Positions 7,875 to 16,067 are shown, counted from the first letter of the stretch. The stretch: DNA of 35,408 nucleotides from an uncultured Verrucomicrobiota bacterium (GCA_949298545.1 CASFWX010000031.1:1-35408); one strand, 5' to 3'. Notes: a model not told the origin generated them from the letters alone. Numbers and translations are program-made.

Positions 7875-10193
7875 ATGAAAAACGAGATATCAGAAAAATT
7901 GCTCGAACTCATGCGGGAAAAGAGCTATGCGCCCCGCACCCTCCAGGAACTGTCTTCGATGCTCGGACTTAGGCGCAAAGACAATTCCAAACTTAAAAAA
8001 ACGCTATCAAAACTGCTTGGCGATGGAAGCATTGCAAAAGTAAAGGGCGACAGGTACGGCGTTTCTGCCGATCTCGATTTGGTCGCCGGAATAATAGAGT
8101 TTCGCCAGAGCGGGCGGGCTGTCCTCCGCACTGGAAATCCCTATGACGACATTGAAATCAGGCGCGAAGACACTGGAGTGGCTTTGAACGGAGACAAAGT
8201 TCTCGCTCGGATATTGGCATCGCGTTCCCGCGGCGGAAGGGGTTTGCGCGGGGGGGCGGCAAGGCGCTCGGAACAGGACGCTCGCGACGATAGAAAATAC
8301 GCGAAGGTCATACGCATTCTCGACCGGAAAAACACCAAGGTGGTTGGAACCTTGCGCCGCTCATACAACGTTTGGCATGTAGTGCCTGACGATCCGAAAT
8401 TTTTTTACGACATAATAGTCGCCGATCCCGCCGCTTCGGGTGTTTTCCCGATCCCTAAAGCGGACGATAAGCTGGTGGTTCGTTTAAATGAATGGACCCA
8501 GCGGCATATAAATCCGAGCGGGGAAATAATAGAGAATCTCGGGCAGAGCCATACTCCGATGGCGGAGTACAGGGGGATACTCGTCAAGTACGATTTGCGC
8601 GACAGTTTCCCGGACGCGGTTCTCAAGGAGATTTCGGGTGTTCCGTCCGCCGTTTCCGCCAAAGACAGGCAAGGCAGGCTCGACATACGGAATCTATTTA
8701 CAATAACCATAGATCCCGAGGACGCCAAAGATTTTGACGATGCGGTGAGCATAGAGCCCGCCGGAGAAGGCTTGTGGGAAGTGGGCGTGCACATTGCCGA
8801 TGTCGCCCATTACGTCCGCCCGGGAAGCGCGATAGATTTAGAGGCTCGGGCGCGGGGCAATTCGACATATCTGGTCGGAACTGTGATACCGATGCTGCCG
8901 TTTGAGCTTTCAAACGGAATTTGCAGCCTCGTCGAAAACGAGGACAGGCTGGTAAAGAGCGTTTTCCTCAAATTTGACGCCGCCGGAGACTGCAAGGGAG
9001 TGCGCTTCGCCAATTCCGTCATGAGGAGTTCAAAGCGCCTAAGCTACGAGCAGGCGCACGCTTTTTTGGTAGAGAACGATCTTGCGAAAATTGCAAAAGT
9101 CCGCCCTCCCGCAGATTACGAGACGGCATTTGCCGGAAAAAATCTGGATTCGCTTTCTGCTTCGGAGCTGGCAAAGATACAATCCGCCATTCGGCAAATG
9201 TGGAATATAGCATCTGCCTTGCGAAATAAGAGAATGAAAAAGGGAAGTTTGGATTTTGAGCTTCCCGAATTTAAAATTTTTTGCAACGCCGAGGGCTATG
9301 CCGACAGGATAGAGAAAATATCCTACGACGAAAGCCATCAGTTGATTGAGGAGTTTATGCTCGCCGCAAACGAAGCCGTAGCGCGGGAATTGTTTTGGCA
9401 CCATATTCCATTCGTATCGCGCGTGCACGACAAGCCGGAGGCGGACAAGCTTATCGAGTTGCGCGCCGAACTTGCTGGATTCGGCATAAAATGCGGAGAT
9501 TTGTCGTCGCGGCGGGAGCTTATAAGAGTGCTTGCGGAAATATCCAAACATACGCAGAGCTATTATCTAAAAACGCGTTTTCTCAGGAGCTTGAAGCGCG
9601 CCGAGTACCGCGCTTCGCCCGACGGCCATTACGGCCTTAACAAGGTTTATTATTCGCATTTCACCTCTCCAATACGCAGATATTCCGATTTGCTTTCGCA
9701 TAGGGCGATCAATTGGCTCTTGAGGGAGACTTCAGGTGCGGGGGCGCCCAAGTCGCAGGTGCAGCTGCCAAACAAGGCTGCTCTCGAGCAGATTGCGGCG
9801 GACATTTCCCGCACTGAGCAGAATAGCGCCGACGCCGAACGGGAAAGCAGGAAGATAAAGTTGATGGAGTTCTTTGAAAGGAAAATCGACACCGGAGAAT
9901 CTTTTGAGGCAGTTATAGAATCGGTTTCAAACCACGGATTTTTTGTGGAGTTGACCCAGTCTATGGCGTACGGATTTGTCCACGTCCACAACTTGCGGGA
10001 CGATTTTTACCATGTTTCTGGAGAGGGCGGGGAATTGCGCGGCAGGCGCACCGGCGAAACATTTAAAACTGGCGACAAAGTGCGCGTTGAGGTCGAAAGC
10101 GTCGACAGGTTTAAGCGTCAAATAGACTTCAGGCTTGCCGCTTCCTCCGACAGCGCTTCGCGCGCGAAGAAGCGCCGCAAGAGGAACTCGTAG
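7875..10193 (+). CDS. rnr: Ribonuclease R (RNase II family 3'-5' exoribonuclease)
   Basis: It degrades structured RNA processively from the 3' end. The order of domains is complete: an N-terminal winged-helix region (about 1-60), cold-shock/OB folds (about 65-250), the RNB catalytic domain beginning at DPEDAKDFDDAVS (280-292) with the clustered metal-binding aspartates, YYSHFTSPIRRYSDL near residue 600, and an S1 domain (about 667-755, FEAVIESVSNHGFFVEL). A lysine/arginine-rich tail (AKKRRKRNS) ends it. At 772 residues it has the length of RNase R rather than RNase II. It starts 10 bases after the ccsA-like gene without an obvious Shine-Dalgarno site. Confidence 0.96.
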   Translation: MKNEISEKLLELMREKSYAPRTLQELSSMLGLRRKDNSKLKKTLSKLLGDGSIAKVKGDRYGVSADLDLVAGIIEFRQSGRAVLRTGNPYDDIEIRREDTGVALNGDKVLARILASRSRGGRGLRGGAARRSEQDARDDRKYAKVIRILDRKNTKVVGTLRRSYNVWHVVPDDPKFFYDIIVADPAASGVFPIPKADDKLVVRLNEWTQRHINPSGEIIENLGQSHTPMAEYRGILVKYDLRDSFPDAVLKEISGVPSAVSAKDRQGRLDIRNLFTITIDPEDAKDFDDAVSIEPAGEGLWEVGVHIADVAHYVRPGSAIDLEARARGNSTYLVGTVIPMLPFELSNGICSLVENEDRLVKSVFLKFDAAGDCKGVRFANSVMRSSKRLSYEQAHAFLVENDLAKIAKVRPPADYETAFAGKNLDSLSASELAKIQSAIRQMWNIASALRNKRMKKGSLDFELPEFKIFCNAEGYADRIEKISYDESHQLIEEFMLAANEAVARELFWHHIPFVSRVHDKPEADKLIELRAELAGFGIKCGDLSSRRELIRVLAEISKHTQSYYLKTRFLRSLKRAEYRASPDGHYGLNKVYYSHFTSPIRRYSDLLSHRAINWLLRETSGAGAPKSQVQLPNKAALEQIAADISRTEQNSADAERESRKIKLMEFFERKIDTGESFEAVIESVSNHGFFVELTQSMAYGFVHVHNLRDDFYHVSGEGGELRGRRTGETFKTGDKVRVEVESVDRFKRQIDFRLAASSDSASRAKKRRKRNS

Positions 10194-10213
10194 GCGTAAT
10201 TTTGCTTTCAGGG

Positions 10214-10245
10214 GCTGGAATAGATGCGCACGGCACAATTCCAGC
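10214..10245. repeat. Inverted repeat in the convergent rnr/DUF475 intergenic region
   Basis: GCTGGAAT (10214-10221) pairs perfectly with ATTCCAGC (10238-10245) across a 16-base loop, about 20 bases after the rnr stop. It lacks a clean T run, so it may be an RNA-stabilising 3' hairpin or a weak terminator for the converging genes. Confidence 0.4.
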
Positions 10246-10322
10246 ATTCTGCGGAGGGCTTTGCTCGGGTATTAGAATTTGCGGAAAGCGCAATTCGCGC
10301 GTATTTTATTTGCGGGTCCAAA

Positions 10323-11381
10323 TTACGAGAGTTGAGATCCCGCGTCCTTTCGGCTTTGGCTTTTTGCTTTGCGCATGTAAAGCAGTGATGATGCCAGGGA
10401 CGCCAGGATTAAAGCCATTCCCAAAGAGCCCGTTATAATTTCATGTATTTCCTCAAAAGTTGAGAGCAGCATAATAGCTGCGAGCGATCCTATCGCCCAA
10501 TATGCCCCGTGGGTCAAGAATATTAGGCGTTCGAGCGTATGTTTTTCAACCAGCAGCAGCGTGAGCGAACGCACGAAAAACGCCCCTACTGCCAAGCCTA
10601 TCGTTATTATGACAACGTCCTTTGTGAGCGCAAAAGCTCCTAATACCCCGTCAAGGGAAAAAGATGCGTCTATGAGCTCCAGATAGATAAATGCGGCGAG
10701 GCCGGCGTGTTTTATTGCAAAGGCATTTTTCATTTCGGCAAGGCGCTCGAGTTTGGCGCTTACCCCGTGTATTAGCAGATGGGTCACTATTCCCGCTACA
10801 CCCGCTATCATAGATACGGATATTTGATCCGGCTTCAACATGGGCTGTATTGCGCCTAGGCCAATGAGAGTCAGAAGGGTGGGAGCCTGCGGTATGCGCC
10901 CGATTTTTTTCAATATTCTCTCGGCTGGCGCTATCCAATGCAGATTTTTATCCCGCTCAAACATGAATTCAAAAAATAGCATGAACAGGAAAGTTCCCCC
11001 GAAAGAGGAAATTCCGACATGCGCCTCCCTCAAATGCCGCGCGTATTCGTCGGGATTATTTAGAGCGAGATTCAAGACGCTGGAGCACGGTATTCCTGCA
11101 AATATTGCAACTATTACTATCGGAAATACAAAACGCATGCCGAATACCGCTATTGCTATCCCCCAAGTCAGAAAGCGCTTGCGCCATTTCAGCTCCATTT
11201 TTTTCAGCTTCGTGGCATTGATTACGGCATTGTCGAAAGACAGGCTGACCTCAAGTGCGCTGATTATAATTGCCGCCAAGACAAATTGCAATCCACTGTG
11301 TCCGGTTTCGTATCCGCGCATGTACGCGAAGACCATTCCAAGCGTGAGGACAAGTATGTCCCATTTAAAATATTTTGCCAT
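10323..11381 (-). CDS. DUF475 / TerC-superfamily integral membrane protein
   Basis: This 352-residue polytopic protein has about nine hydrophobic spans. It shows the internal duplication typical of the TerC superfamily: an acidic SFDNAVINA motif in an early helix (about 48-56) and a matching LELIDASFSLDGVLGA motif in the second half (about 235-250). The aspartates in these paired motifs are thought to form a metal or ion site. The DUF475 branch is suggested by KWRKRFLTWGIAIAVFGMR and overall length. TerC relatives have been linked to metal (Mn) export, tellurite resistance and membrane stress; the substrate here is unknown. It begins 46 bases after the EIIA-cyclase fusion on the same strand and may be cotranscribed with it. 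Confidence 0.82.
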   Translation of the reverse strand: MAKYFKWDILVLTLGMVFAYMRGYETGHSGLQFVLAAIIISALEVSLSFDNAVINATKLKKMELKWRKRFLTWGIAIAVFGMRFVFPIVIVAIFAGIPCSSVLNLALNNPDEYARHLREAHVGISSFGGTFLFMLFFEFMFERDKNLHWIAPAERILKKIGRIPQAPTLLTLIGLGAIQPMLKPDQISVSMIAGVAGIVTHLLIHGVSAKLERLAEMKNAFAIKHAGLAAFIYLELIDASFSLDGVLGAFALTKDVVIITIGLAVGAFFVRSLTLLLVEKHTLERLIFLTHGAYWAIGSLAAIMLLSTFEEIHEIITGSLGMALILASLASSLLYMRKAKSQSRKDAGSQLS

Positions 11382-11427
11382 TTTAGAAACGAAAGAAATT
11401 AGAAGTTTAAGAGCCTTCCCAATAGCG

Positions 11428-12789
11428 TCATTCTCTGCGCTTCTCGGTAATAGGCATCATTTGCCCTTTGCGGAACAGGGTTATTTGTCCCGTGCTCGAG
11501 GAAACTACAACAGATATGCAGTCTGCCATGAGGGAAATAGCGTATGCGGCGGCATGGCGCGCACCCAATCCCCCGGGAAGCTGAAGCTTGAAATCAGGCG
11601 TGTGTATGAGCGCCCCGGCCGCTTCCATTATTCCGCTTCCGTCTATTATAAAAGCCCCGTCGATGAGAGAGTATTCCTTTACAGTCTCGTCCATAAAAGG
11701 GTTGAGTATGTTTCTGTCTTCGGGGGCGTAGCCGTGGAAGGGATTTAATATCAGCTGCTTTAAGTGCGCTTGCAAATCGGATATCTTTCCCACCACGAAC
11801 AGACAGCCTACGGGCTTCCCCTCGCGCCCTTCGACCGAAAGTTCCGTCGCTATGTCTATTATCCGCTCTATTACTTCCGGCCTCACTCCGTCCGGCAGCA
11901 CGTTTTTCTGGCTTATAAAAATGTCTGAAAATTCGGCGGCTATATCGAGTATAACGACGGAGTCTATCTGCCCGCTTCCGCGAAGCCCGCCAAGGCAACA
12001 TAGTTTATCTTTAGGCTTTAATATTCCGCGCGTCAGGCCCACTATTATCGCGCTTCGAAGCTGGGAGAATCTCGCATCGGAGAACGCGCGGACGTTGATT
12101 GTATCCCAACCCGAAGGTATGGGGGTATTGGCATGCTCGGAGACGAGAATTATTTTTTTGTCTCCGAAATATTTTGAAAAGTCGGGAAGGGTTTCAAAAA
12201 CGTCGCCCTGCAATATTATAGAGGCACATTTGGCGACCTTTACCGCCCTCGCCGCGCATTTGGCTATAAGCTCGTTTATTTTTGAGGATTCGCTCTTGAA
12301 CGATCCAAGCTTTAAAATGGAATCTTGAGACCTGTCGAAAGCTCCGAGCACTTCGTTCCCAAAGGCGGAAACATCGGGAGCGGAGCGGATCTTTTCTATG
12401 GTGTCCGGAATCGAGAAAACTTTTGACAGCTTTGCGAGCACGTCGAAATAGGAATTTGCCTCGTCTCCGGACAATAGGAGGAAGAGCATTTTTGTATTGG
12501 TATATTCCTCCAAGTTTTCGAATTTTATTCCGTTCGGGCAGCGCCCCGCGGCGAACACGTACTTGTTCTTCAAGCCTTTGACGCGCGTGTGGGGTATGCA
12601 AATGCCGTTGCCGAGATATGTCGATATGGATTTCTCTTTCGACACGAGATCCGAAACGACGTCTTTTCTGTTTGTTCCGTTTAAAACGCTGTCCGGTACG
12701 GTTTGGAGGAGCTCCCCCAGCGCCGAGGCAAAATCAGAGCTTTTTATATCTATTATTCGCGATTTGGGAAGAAACCTCTTTAATCTCAT
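11428..12789 (-). CDS. PTS EIIA (type 2) fused to a DacZ-like diadenylate cyclase
   Basis: Three parts are visible in 453 residues. Residues about 10-150 are a fructose/nitrogen-type PTS EIIA domain; GNGICIPHTRV places the phosphorylatable histidine at His67, intact. Residues about 165-295 form an alpha/beta region (ASIILQGDVFETLPDF, KIILVSEHAN) that resembles the pyruvate-kinase-C-like domain found in archaeal DacZ proteins; this part is less certain. Residues about 340-445 are a DisA_N diadenylate cyclase domain with the DGA motif (377-379) and GLGARHAAAYAIS (407-419), whose RH matches the catalytic RHx motif, then a strand VVVSSSTGQITLF. Diadenylate cyclases make c-di-AMP from two ATP. In this branch the motif is GLGxRHxAA rather than the RHR of DisA. 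It begins 12 bases after nuoA, so they are probably cotranscribed. Fusion of a PTS phosphoacceptor with a cyclase suggests regulation of c-di-AMP by phosphorylation, an inference not shown by sequence. Confidence 0.8.
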   Translation of the reverse strand: MRLKRFLPKSRIIDIKSSDFASALGELLQTVPDSVLNGTNRKDVVSDLVSKEKSISTYLGNGICIPHTRVKGLKNKYVFAAGRCPNGIKFENLEEYTNTKMLFLLLSGDEANSYFDVLAKLSKVFSIPDTIEKIRSAPDVSAFGNEVLGAFDRSQDSILKLGSFKSESSKINELIAKCAARAVKVAKCASIILQGDVFETLPDFSKYFGDKKIILVSEHANTPIPSGWDTINVRAFSDARFSQLRSAIIVGLTRGILKPKDKLCCLGGLRGSGQIDSVVILDIAAEFSDIFISQKNVLPDGVRPEVIERIIDIATELSVEGREGKPVGCLFVVGKISDLQAHLKQLILNPFHGYAPEDRNILNPFMDETVKEYSLIDGAFIIDGSGIMEAAGALIHTPDFKLQLPGGLGARHAAAYAISLMADCISVVVSSSTGQITLFRKGQMMPITEKRRE

Positions 12790-12801
12790 GGGCGGTATCG
12801 G

Positions 12802-13185
12802 TTAATTTGTCTTTGGTATGTTCCAGTTGAGAGCTCCCTTTTTCAGTTCATAGAGCATGCCTATTGCTATTACGGCTATGAAAAACAAGACGGGAAGGAG
12901 CATGGGAAGCCCGTCGGATGCGAGATCCGAATAGGACATTGCCAGAGGTATCATGAATACGATTTCTATGTCGAATATTACAAACAACATTGCGGCCAAG
13001 TAGTATCTCGCTCCGAAGCGGGGGTGTGGCTGCCCTTCGGGGCTTATTCCGCATTCATAGGCGGAATTTTTTAATTTATTAGCTTTTGCTCTCTGTCCGA
13101 AAATATGGCTGGCTAAAACTATCGCTCCGCCCATGAAAATTGCCGCGAGAATTTGAATCAAAACGGGAATATAATCAGACTCCAT
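12802..13185 (-). CDS. nuoA: NADH-quinone oxidoreductase subunit A
   Basis: The 127-residue protein has three membrane helices and the conserved NuoA loop KNSAYECGISPEG and the helix motif YYLAAMLFVIFDIEIVFM with its acidic pair. These are diagnostic of complex I subunit A (ND3), a small membrane subunit near the quinone site. Length is normal. No nuoB or other complex I gene follows; instead the EIIA-cyclase gene starts 12 bases downstream. The remaining subunits must be elsewhere in the genome or outside the window, if complex I is made. Confidence 0.95.
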   Translation of the reverse strand: MESDYIPVLIQILAAIFMGGAIVLASHIFGQRAKANKLKNSAYECGISPEGQPHPRFGARYYLAAMLFVIFDIEIVFMIPLAMSYSDLASDGLPMLLPVLFFIAVIAIGMLYELKKGALNWNIPKTN

Positions 13186-13414
13186 TCTTGCCAGTATTCA
13201 TACGGAGTCTGAAAATGCAATTTAATTTTATTCACGCCCTTGTTTATTTTATTCCTTGCCGCGCGCGCAAACCGCGGCTGCAGAGGTGCATCATGCCGCG
13301 TTTTTTTTAATTATATGAATACATATAGAGCATTGCATGGCGAATGTGCTATCCTATGCGCCAAAAAGATAACGAAAAAAAAGTGTTTATTAACAGCCTT
13401 CCCGGCCGCTTTTA

Positions 13415-13432
13415 TTTTGCGATGCCGCAAAA
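13415..13432. terminator. Possible bidirectional terminator between nuoA and the HhH gene
   Basis: TTTTGCG (13415-13421) and CGCAAAA (13426-13432) pair around ATGC, with T/A-rich flanks on both sides. It lies about 35 bases after the stop of the HhH gene (minus strand). The GC core is only three pairs, so strength is doubtful. The rest of the 280-base gap between 13186 and 13465 shows no gene. Confidence 0.4.
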
Positions 13433-13465
13433 AATATTCCGATTCAGCAAAAACAGTGCGCAGGT

Positions 13466-13714
13466 TTACTCGGATTCCGCAAACTCTACTGCTTTTGAGA
13501 CAAACTTAAACAATTCAGGCGGGATATCAGGTCTCTTTCTTTTCGCTTCGGCGAATATTGCAGAGGGATCTCTTCCTTTTAGCTGGTATATTTCTCCGAT
13601 TCCGAGGTCGAGAAACATTCGCGCGGCTCTCACATCCATATTCGGAATGTGCATGAAAGGGCTGTTCAAAGCCGCGTAGTCGACTTTTTTCCCCTCTTTT
13701 TTACGCACCGACAT
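13466..13714 (-). CDS. Small Cdd1-like helix-hairpin-helix protein
   Basis: An 82-residue basic protein with a single recognisable segment, FLDLGIGEIYQLKGRDP, preceded by MHIPNMDVRAARM. This is the pattern of the Cdd1/'mitomycin resistance'-type helix-hairpin-helix family (IPGIG...A..L..LGI.s...LkG.dP), which are small proteins of unknown role with a nucleic-acid-binding fold. The classical GIG hairpin glycine pair is replaced by PNMD here, so the first hairpin may not contact DNA in the usual way. It follows the TPR gene by 12 bases and is the last gene of a coaX-TPR-HhH run. Confidence 0.6.
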   Translation of the reverse strand: MSVRKKEGKKVDYAALNSPFMHIPNMDVRAARMFLDLGIGEIYQLKGRDPSAIFAEAKRKRPDIPPELFKFVSKAVEFAESE

Positions 13715-13726
13715 TGCCTGCGCGCA

Positions 13727-14905
13727 TTACTTGGTGGATTTGAGCTTTGCGCTTACGGAAACTGCGCGCTTGTCCGCCGAGAACTTTTTGAGGCCGTCCT
13801 CTATGAGCGCGCGAACGTCAGGATCGGAATATAATATGTCCGAATTTTTATTATCGAGCGCGAAGAAGAATATGTCGGGATTGTCTCCCTGCCTCACGGA
13901 AAATTGGACGAGAGCAGCGCACAACTGCGGGGGCAGGGGCTTGCCCTGTGCCGCCTTGCTGTATTTTTCCCACATTTTTGCGCGCTTCGAGAGAATGAAG
14001 AGTTCAAGGCCGTCGATTACCGCGTCGCTATCGCCCGCGTCGTATGCCTTCGTTATATACTCGTCTGCACCGGATATGTCACCGGTCCGGTATGAGACCA
14101 AGCCCATGCCGCGGAGGGCAATCGGGTTTTTGGGATCATTTTCAAGGACCTTTTTGTATGTGTCAAGTGCGATTACCCAGGCTTCCGAAAGTACGGCAGC
14201 GCGCGCGGGTATGATAAGTTTTTCAACCGGCCAGTAGTTGCGCGTCACAAAATACAGGCGTAAAATATCCGCCAAGCCGCCGGGGGTCGCATTCGCAAGA
14301 ATCTTTTGCGGATCCGCATCCTGAAGAACCTCCTTTATAACTCCTTCATCTATTTTGTCTTTGTCGCGGAGTCCGTAAAAGAGCGCGAGATTTAAGGCTT
14401 CAAGGTTTGTGACGGCCATTCTCTTTATCGTGCCTATAATGTCGCCTATCTCATCGGGGCGCTTTTCCATGAAATAAAGGCTTGCAAGCAAAATGGCGGA
14501 AGCCTCATCGCCCATGCTGTATGCTTTTTTTAAGAGTTCTTTTGCTGCTTCATTTTGCTTTGTCATGAGGCGCACTGTCGCAAGCGTACGCGTGGCGCTA
14601 ATATTGTCGGGACGCACCTTTAAAAATTCTTCGAGAAGAAGGCCCGTCTTTTCAAAGTTGCGAAAGGACAAGTAGCATAGCGCAACCGGAAGGAGCTGCT
14701 CTCTCTTGTAGGCTTTCGGATTGGACTCATAATCCTTTATTAAGGCTTCATTCGCGTCTTTATCCGCGAATACGGAAACAGATTCAAACAATTCGCTCCT
14801 CTCAAAGAGTTCCTTATTCTTCAACAGATTTGGAGTGGCGTCTTGTGAAAAAGTCGCGCAGGTGAAAGTGAGCAATGCTATAAATGCGGCTGCTAATTTT
14901 TTCAT
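13727..14905 (-). CDS. Secreted TPR-repeat protein
   Basis: A 392-residue protein with a clear N-terminal signal peptide (about 1-20, MKKLAAAFIALLTFTCATFS), then helical TPR pairs: LPVALCYLSFRNFEKTGLL, ISATRTLATVRLMTKQNEA, and PIALRGMGLVSYRTGDISGA with DEYITKAYDAGD. It is expected to act in the periplasm or at the outer membrane as a protein-interaction scaffold, but no specific family is recognisable. It begins 16 bases after coaX on the same strand and is followed by the HhH gene, which makes a three-gene transcription unit likely. No functional link to coenzyme A synthesis is evident. Confidence 0.75.
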   Translation of the reverse strand: MKKLAAAFIALLTFTCATFSQDATPNLLKNKELFERSELFESVSVFADKDANEALIKDYESNPKAYKREQLLPVALCYLSFRNFEKTGLLLEEFLKVRPDNISATRTLATVRLMTKQNEAAKELLKKAYSMGDEASAILLASLYFMEKRPDEIGDIIGTIKRMAVTNLEALNLALFYGLRDKDKIDEGVIKEVLQDADPQKILANATPGGLADILRLYFVTRNYWPVEKLIIPARAAVLSEAWVIALDTYKKVLENDPKNPIALRGMGLVSYRTGDISGADEYITKAYDAGDSDAVIDGLELFILSKRAKMWEKYSKAAQGKPLPPQLCAALVQFSVRQGDNPDIFFFALDNKNSDILYSDPDVRALIEDGLKKFSADKRAVSVSAKLKSTK

Positions 14906-14921
14906 GTTTTTTTTATGGAAC

Positions 14922-15698
14922 TTACAATGTATTGTTTCTTAGAAAAGACAAAGCCAGTCCAAGTTCCGCAAGATTAGGTTCAATCTTTTTGCCTGCAAGC
15001 CATTTTTTCGGCATGGACCCGAGACTGCCCCCGGTGAATATGGTTTTGCCAGAGGCGTCGCTTCCGCAGAAATATTCGTTTTCAATATCTTTTATGAGGC
15101 CGTCGACAAGTTTGCAAAACCCTCCGACACAGCCTATGGATACAGCTTCTAAAGTATTTTTGCCTATAGAGTGTGCGCAGGCGTCCTTGTCGGGAATCGC
15201 TGCGGAAAGCTGGGCGGCGTTTTCTTTAAGATATTCCGAAAATATCCGCATTCCCGGCGCTATTACTCCTCCCCGATACTTCCCGTCGCGGTCCACAAAG
15301 TCTATAGTCAAAGCGGTTCCCATGTCTGCGACAATATAGGGAGCTTGGAAAAATAGTGAAGCTCCGATAGCGTCAGCCAATCTATCCTGGCCGAGGAATT
15401 GGGGGTTTTCGACTTCCACCGGCAGCGGGGAGTTCTCCCATGTCAGGCGCACGCAGGGAAAATCGCGCGGAAAATCGGAGTCCTCCAAAAGCCTTTCCGA
15501 TATCTTCGGAACTACGCTGCACCATGACATTCCGCTTGCCCCGCTCTCTTTCAAGAGCATTTGGCCGAAAAATATTTCGGGAAAAGTCTCCGTCGGGAAA
15601 TCGGAACGGGATATTACTTCAAAGCGTTCTCGCCCCGAGTTGCGAACCAAAGCGCAGTGCGTTCTGGTATTTCCGACGTTTACGCAATAAATGTCCAT
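14922..15698 (-). CDS. coaX: Type III pantothenate kinase
   Basis: It phosphorylates pantothenate, the first step of coenzyme A synthesis. The ASKHA-fold motifs of CoaX are in order: N-terminal VNVGNTRT for phosphate binding, QDRLADAIGA (substrate/ATP region), DMGTALTIDFVD with the catalytic aspartate, and RGGVIAPGM. Size (about 258 residues) is normal. A TTG at 15710 would add MHSQ, but the ATG at 15698 places the GNT motif where the family has it, so I chose it. Neither has a strong ribosome site. The gene lies just after a strong terminator for the small lipoprotein gene and so probably has its own promoter in the narrow gap. Confidence 0.93.
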   Translation of the reverse strand: MDIYCVNVGNTRTHCALVRNSGRERFEVISRSDFPTETFPEIFFGQMLLKESGASGMSWCSVVPKISERLLEDSDFPRDFPCVRLTWENSPLPVEVENPQFLGQDRLADAIGASLFFQAPYIVADMGTALTIDFVDRDGKYRGGVIAPGMRIFSEYLKENAAQLSAAIPDKDACAHSIGKNTLEAVSIGCVGGFCKLVDGLIKDIENEYFCGSDASGKTIFTGGSLGSMPKKWLAGKKIEPNLAELGLALSFLRNNTL

Positions 15699-15754
15699 TT
15701 GGGAATGCAAAATCTCTGCGGGCGCGAATGTTTTGCCCGTTTAGGCGGACACGT

Positions 15755-15792
15755 AAAAAGAAAACGCCGCGCGCCCGGGAGGGCGTACGGCG
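15755..15792 (-). terminator. Strong rho-independent terminator after the small lipoprotein gene
   Basis: On the minus strand CGCCGTACGCCC (15792-15781) pairs with GGGCGCGCGGCG (15776-15765), 12 positions with one wobble and one mismatch, around a four-base loop. It then enters a T-rich tail (A-rich 15755-15764 on the plus strand). It follows the lipoprotein stop codon by about 20 bases. Confidence 0.85.
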
Positions 15793-15812
15793 CAGGTGCA
15801 TTTAAAGTAAAA

Positions 15813-16067
15813 TCAATAATCTTCAATGGAGATGAGGCCCCAGAGGAACTGGGTCCTATCGCCGGAGGGAAGCTCCATTCCTGACATGTCCTCAGTGCGG
15901 ACCGACATGGTGGTGTCGGAGACTGGGGCAAAGCAACCCGGTTCATAGGTGTAGATACCCATGAAAGTTGTTTTTTGCTGGGCGGTTTGTTCATTGCCCG
16001 TGTTGCAGCCGCTGAGGAGGGCGCCCATTGCGGCAATGAGGATAAATAGCAAATTGCGAAGTTTCAT
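15813..16067 (-). CDS. Small lipoprotein of unknown function
   Basis: From the ATG at 16067 the product is 84 residues: MKLRNLLFILIAAMGALLSGC, a classic lipoprotein signal with lipobox LSGC, followed by a short mature part of about 64 residues ending in SGDRTQFLWGLISIEDY. An in-frame ATG at 16091 would add eight residues in front of the positively charged n-region, which is less likely. No family is recognised. It would be anchored to a membrane after lipidation at the cysteine. It stands alone, with a long upstream gap and its own strong terminator downstream, so it is probably an independent, well-controlled transcript. Confidence 0.7.
   Translation of the reverse strand: MKLRNLLFILIAAMGALLSGCNTGNEQTAQQKTTFMGIYTYEPGCFAPVSDTTMSVRTEDMSGMELPSGDRTQFLWGLISIEDY

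Noticed and set aside
10840-11748. A 302-codon open frame on the plus strand
   Set aside because: It lies antisense to the DUF475 gene and the 3' part of the EIIA-cyclase gene, both with clear family motifs. The translation has no recognisable domain and reads like an antisense shadow.
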